This document shows positions 7,497-9,473 of a DNA stretch of 9,473 nucleotides, piece by piece (the first letter of the stretch is position 1; every line of letters starts with the position of its first letter). A program made the position numbers and the translations under genes. The notes beneath the pieces were generated by a model that worked only from the letters and a program-made list of their open reading frames with translations, made no database searches and was not told the DNA's origin. The stretch is from Candidatus Mesolinea sp. (GTDB lineage Bacteria; Chloroflexota; Anaerolineae; Anaerolineales; Anaerolineaceae): assembly GCA_003445715.1 (NCBI GenBank), contig DMCS01000098.1, positions 1-9,473 on the forward strand. Reading direction: 5' to 3'.

Positions 7497-9281
7497 CTAA
7501 TTGACAGTAATGGCATCGAAAGCGCAAAGTTGGTAACAAATGCCGCACCTAATACATAGGTCTGGGTCGATATGGTGCGTTTGTTTGCGCTCTCCCGTGA
7601 TCGCGTTGACCGGGCAGTTGCGTGCACAGACCGTACAGCCTGTGCAGATGCCATCCATAATTTCGTATTTGATCAGTGCACGGCAAACATGCGCCGGGCA
7701 CTGTTTCTCATAAATATGGGCTTCGTATTCATCTAAGAAATAGGTGAGCGTAGATAGCACGGGGTTGGGCGCACCTTGGCCGAGGCCACAGAGACTATTC
7801 TCTTTGATGTTGGCGCACAACATCTTCAATGTTTCGATGTCGCCATCCTGGCCCTTACCTGCACAAATGTCTTGCAGAATCTCCAAAATTCGGCGGGTGC
7901 CAACACGGCAGGGGACACACTTGCCACAGGATTCTTCCTGAATGAATTCCATAAAAAAGCGGGCAATATCCACCATGCAGGTGCCTTCGTCCATCACAAT
8001 CATCCCGCCGGAGCCCATGATGGAACCTACCTGGCTAAGCGTTTCGTAGTCTACTGGCAGATCAAGCAGAGATTCTGGGATACATCCGCCCATGGGGCCG
8101 CCAGTTTGCACCGCTTTGAATTCCTTGTCCTCTTTGATGCCATTGCCTACATCATAAATAATCTCGCGCAAGGTGATGCCAAAGGGAACTTCGATCAGGC
8201 CGGTGTTTTTCACATCACCGGCTAAAGCAAAAGTTTTGGTTCCTTTGCTCTTTTCAGTGCCCATGCTGGCAAACCATTCCGCACCGTTCATAATGATTTG
8301 GGGCACGTTTGCGTAAGTTTCCACGTTGTTAATATTTGTGGGCTTGCCCCAGAGTCCTTTTTGCGCTGGAAATGGCGGCCTTACGCGCGGTTCGCCGCGC
8401 CCGCCTTCAATGGAAGCCATCAGTGCTGTTTCCTCACCGCAGACGAAAGCACCAGCTCCCATGCGCATTTCCAAGTCAAAGCTAAAGCCGGAGCCTAAGA
8501 TGTTTTCCCCTAGCAAACCTAAATTGCGGGCTTGTTTCATCGCCAAATTCATTGTACCCACAGCGATGGGGTATTCCGCACGGCAGTAAACATAACCCTG
8601 GCTGGCGCCAATCGCATAGGCAGCAATGATCATGCCCTCAATTACTGAGTGGGGATCGCCTTCCAGCACACGCCGGTTCATGAAAGCACCTGGGTCGCCT
8701 TCATCAGCATTGCAAACGACGTATTTAATGTCCCCAGGCGCCTGTCTTGCAAAACGCCATTTGAGCCCAGTTGGGAAGCCGGCGCCACCGCGCCCGCGCA
8801 ACTTAGCATCCAGCACTTCCTGAATGACTTCTTCTGGCGTCATCTCGGTGAGCACCTTGCCGAGCGCCATATAACCGTCGTTGGCAATGTAGTCTTCAAT
8901 GTTGAGCGGATCAACGACACCCACATTGCGCAGTACCACGCGCACCTCTTTCGCTTTGGGGGCTGCCAGCTCTTCTTCAACAGGTCGGATAATTGGGGCG
9001 ACATAGTCCTTTAGGATGCGCCCTTTTAGAAAATGCTCTTCGACTAATTTGGGTAGGATGGCTTTTTTCAGATTAATGTAGTGCGTTCCCTCCGGATAGA
9101 CAACCATGTCTGGACCTTCTGTTTGGGGGTCTCCTAAGCGAGGGGTTTCCAATACACGCACTTCGTCGATGAGCCCTTGTTTAATCAACTCATCGTGGAG
9201 TGCGTCGATGATTTCGTATGCCCCTTTTTCCACACAAACCGGATCGACGGAGACCAGCACTGTAGATCTGTAAAAAGCCAT
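7497..9281 (-). CDS. nuoF: NuoF/HymB/HndC-type flavoprotein with C-terminal two-[4Fe-4S] ferredoxin domain
   Basis: A 594-residue flavoprotein of the kind found in NADP-reducing and bifurcating hydrogenases (HndC, HymB, HydB). An N-terminal thioredoxin-like region (about 1-100) has only one cysteine, C16. The FMN loop is GRGGAGFPTG (163-172) and the nucleotide site reads CNADEGDPGAF (190-200), the HymB-type variant. The [4Fe-4S] ligands are C452, C455, C458 and C498. A C528-x4-C533 pair, perhaps a metal site as in related HydB proteins, links to the ferredoxin domain: C546, C549, C552, C556 and C576, C579, C582, C586, with Ala instead of Pro after the last. This tail is the likely docking or entry route for ferredoxin electrons. 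AGGAAGG five bases before the ATG fixes the start. It resembles the 544-residue copy along its length and looks like an old duplication. Confidence 0.95.
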   Translation of the reverse strand: MAFYRSTVLVSVDPVCVEKGAYEIIDALHDELIKQGLIDEVRVLETPRLGDPQTEGPDMVVYPEGTHYINLKKAILPKLVEEHFLKGRILKDYVAPIIRPVEEELAAPKAKEVRVVLRNVGVVDPLNIEDYIANDGYMALGKVLTEMTPEEVIQEVLDAKLRGRGGAGFPTGLKWRFARQAPGDIKYVVCNADEGDPGAFMNRRVLEGDPHSVIEGMIIAAYAIGASQGYVYCRAEYPIAVGTMNLAMKQARNLGLLGENILGSGFSFDLEMRMGAGAFVCGEETALMASIEGGRGEPRVRPPFPAQKGLWGKPTNINNVETYANVPQIIMNGAEWFASMGTEKSKGTKTFALAGDVKNTGLIEVPFGITLREIIYDVGNGIKEDKEFKAVQTGGPMGGCIPESLLDLPVDYETLSQVGSIMGSGGMIVMDEGTCMVDIARFFMEFIQEESCGKCVPCRVGTRRILEILQDICAGKGQDGDIETLKMLCANIKENSLCGLGQGAPNPVLSTLTYFLDEYEAHIYEKQCPAHVCRALIKYEIMDGICTGCTVCARNCPVNAITGERKQTHHIDPDLCIRCGICYQLCAFDAITVN

Positions 9282-9317
9282 TTTAGCCTTCCTAAATATG
9301 ATTTAATTTTTTAAAAT

Positions 9318-9329
9318 GCACTTTCGCGC
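9318..9329 (-). other. Small intergenic hairpin with GAAA tetraloop
   Basis: In the 54-base gap before the 594-residue flavoprotein, the minus strand reads GCGC GAAA GTGC. This is a four-pair stem (one G-T) with a GNRA loop, inside otherwise very AT-rich sequence. It is too short for a convincing terminator and has no clean T-run. It may influence mRNA processing between the two genes, or be chance. I could not identify a sigma-70-type promoter in this gap. Confidence 0.2.
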
Positions 9330-9335
9330 TTTAAG

Positions 9336-9473
9336 TTAAATATTTACAAGGTACTTTTCAACAACTTTGCCATTTACCACATGTTGTTCCATGATGGTAG
9401 AAGCAATTTCCGGCGTGACCCGTCCATAAGTCACCATATCTGCGCCAGGCAAGACCACTTGCACGACCGGCTC
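9336..9473 (-). CDS. HndB-like thioredoxin-fold [2Fe-2S] protein, C-terminal fragment (cut by window edge)
   Basis: The last 45 codons of a minus-strand frame that stays open to the window edge and ends in TAA at 9338-9336. The visible part includes PVVQVVLPGADMVTYGRVTP and then an E-x-HVVNGKVVEKYLV tail. This is the end pattern of the small (about 120-residue) thioredoxin-like ferredoxins such as HndB, and of the N-terminal domain of HymB-type NuoF proteins. The cluster cysteines would lie upstream and cannot be seen. In hnd operons hndB precedes hndC, and here the fragment likewise precedes the HndC-like flavoprotein by 54 bases. It could instead be the end of a longer protein carrying such a domain. 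Confidence 0.7.
   Translation of the reverse strand, partial: EPVVQVVLPGADMVTYGRVTPEIASTIMEQHVVNGKVVEKYLVNI

Noticed and set aside
7480..7500. Imperfect inverted repeat around the stop of the 594-residue flavoprotein (TTAGGCT/AGCCCTAA on the minus strand)
   Set aside because: The stem has a bulge and almost no loop, and no T-run follows; it is unlikely to terminate transcription.
7776..8225. Plus-strand open frame of 149 codons
   Set aside because: It is the complement of the flavoprotein coding sequence covering the SLBB and [4Fe-4S] regions; there is no independent support.
5343..9281. Reading this block as a fragment of respiratory complex I
   Set aside because: No quinone-module (NuoB, C, D, I) or membrane subunits are present, and hoxY and hoxH follow directly, so the module belongs to a soluble hydrogenase.
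9282..9360. Possible promoter before the 594-residue flavoprotein (TTGAAA, 17 bases, TAACTT on the minus strand)
   Set aside because: The -10 match is poor, it overlaps the upstream coding end, and AT-rich sequence gives such matches easily.

Overview
The window is one co-oriented block on the minus strand. It holds eight complete genes and the 3' end of a ninth, packed with gaps of 1 to 54 bases. I see no gene on the plus strand, no tRNA or rRNA, no mobile element and no CRISPR. It encodes a soluble, cytoplasmic bidirectional [NiFe] hydrogenase of the Hox type (group 3d-like) joined to an unusually large NADH-dehydrogenase-like diaphorase. Composition is about half GC. The mix of Hnd/Hym-type and Nuo-type subunits points to an anaerobic bacterium that makes or uses H2. 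A member of the Chloroflexota (Anaerolineae) would fit, but that is an impression from protein character, not a demonstrated assignment.

In transcription order, from high to low coordinates: the C-terminus of an HndB-like thioredoxin-fold [2Fe-2S] protein (9336-9473, cut by the window edge); a 594-residue NuoF/HymB-type flavoprotein with a C-terminal two-[4Fe-4S] ferredoxin domain (7497-9281); a NuoE/HoxE-type [2Fe-2S] subunit (6986-7465); a second 544-residue NuoF without the ferredoxin tail (5343-6977); a 652-residue NuoG/HoxU-like iron-sulfur subunit with a shortened, probably non-catalytic molybdopterin-type domain (3366-5324); the hydrogenase small subunit HoxY (2805-3347); the large subunit HoxH (1372-2796); a hydrogenase maturation protease (780-1337); and FdhD (14-778).

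Electrons from H2 at the NiFe site of HoxH should pass through the [4Fe-4S] cluster of HoxY to the cluster chain of the NuoG-like subunit, then to one or both NuoF flavins and to NAD(P)+, or the reverse. Two flavoproteins, one carrying a ferredoxin domain next to a NuoE and an HndB-like protein, suggest a flavin-based electron-bifurcating [NiFe] hydrogenase coupling H2, NAD(H) and ferredoxin. That is inference; bifurcation cannot be read from sequence.

Three details stand out. First, an intrinsic terminator lies between hoxH and the protease gene, and its 3' arm is also the best ribosome-binding site for the protease. Second, FdhD has Thr and Ser where the family's two sulfur-transferring cysteines should be. 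Third, the N-terminal thioredoxin-like domains of both NuoF proteins lack the [2Fe-2S] cysteine set.
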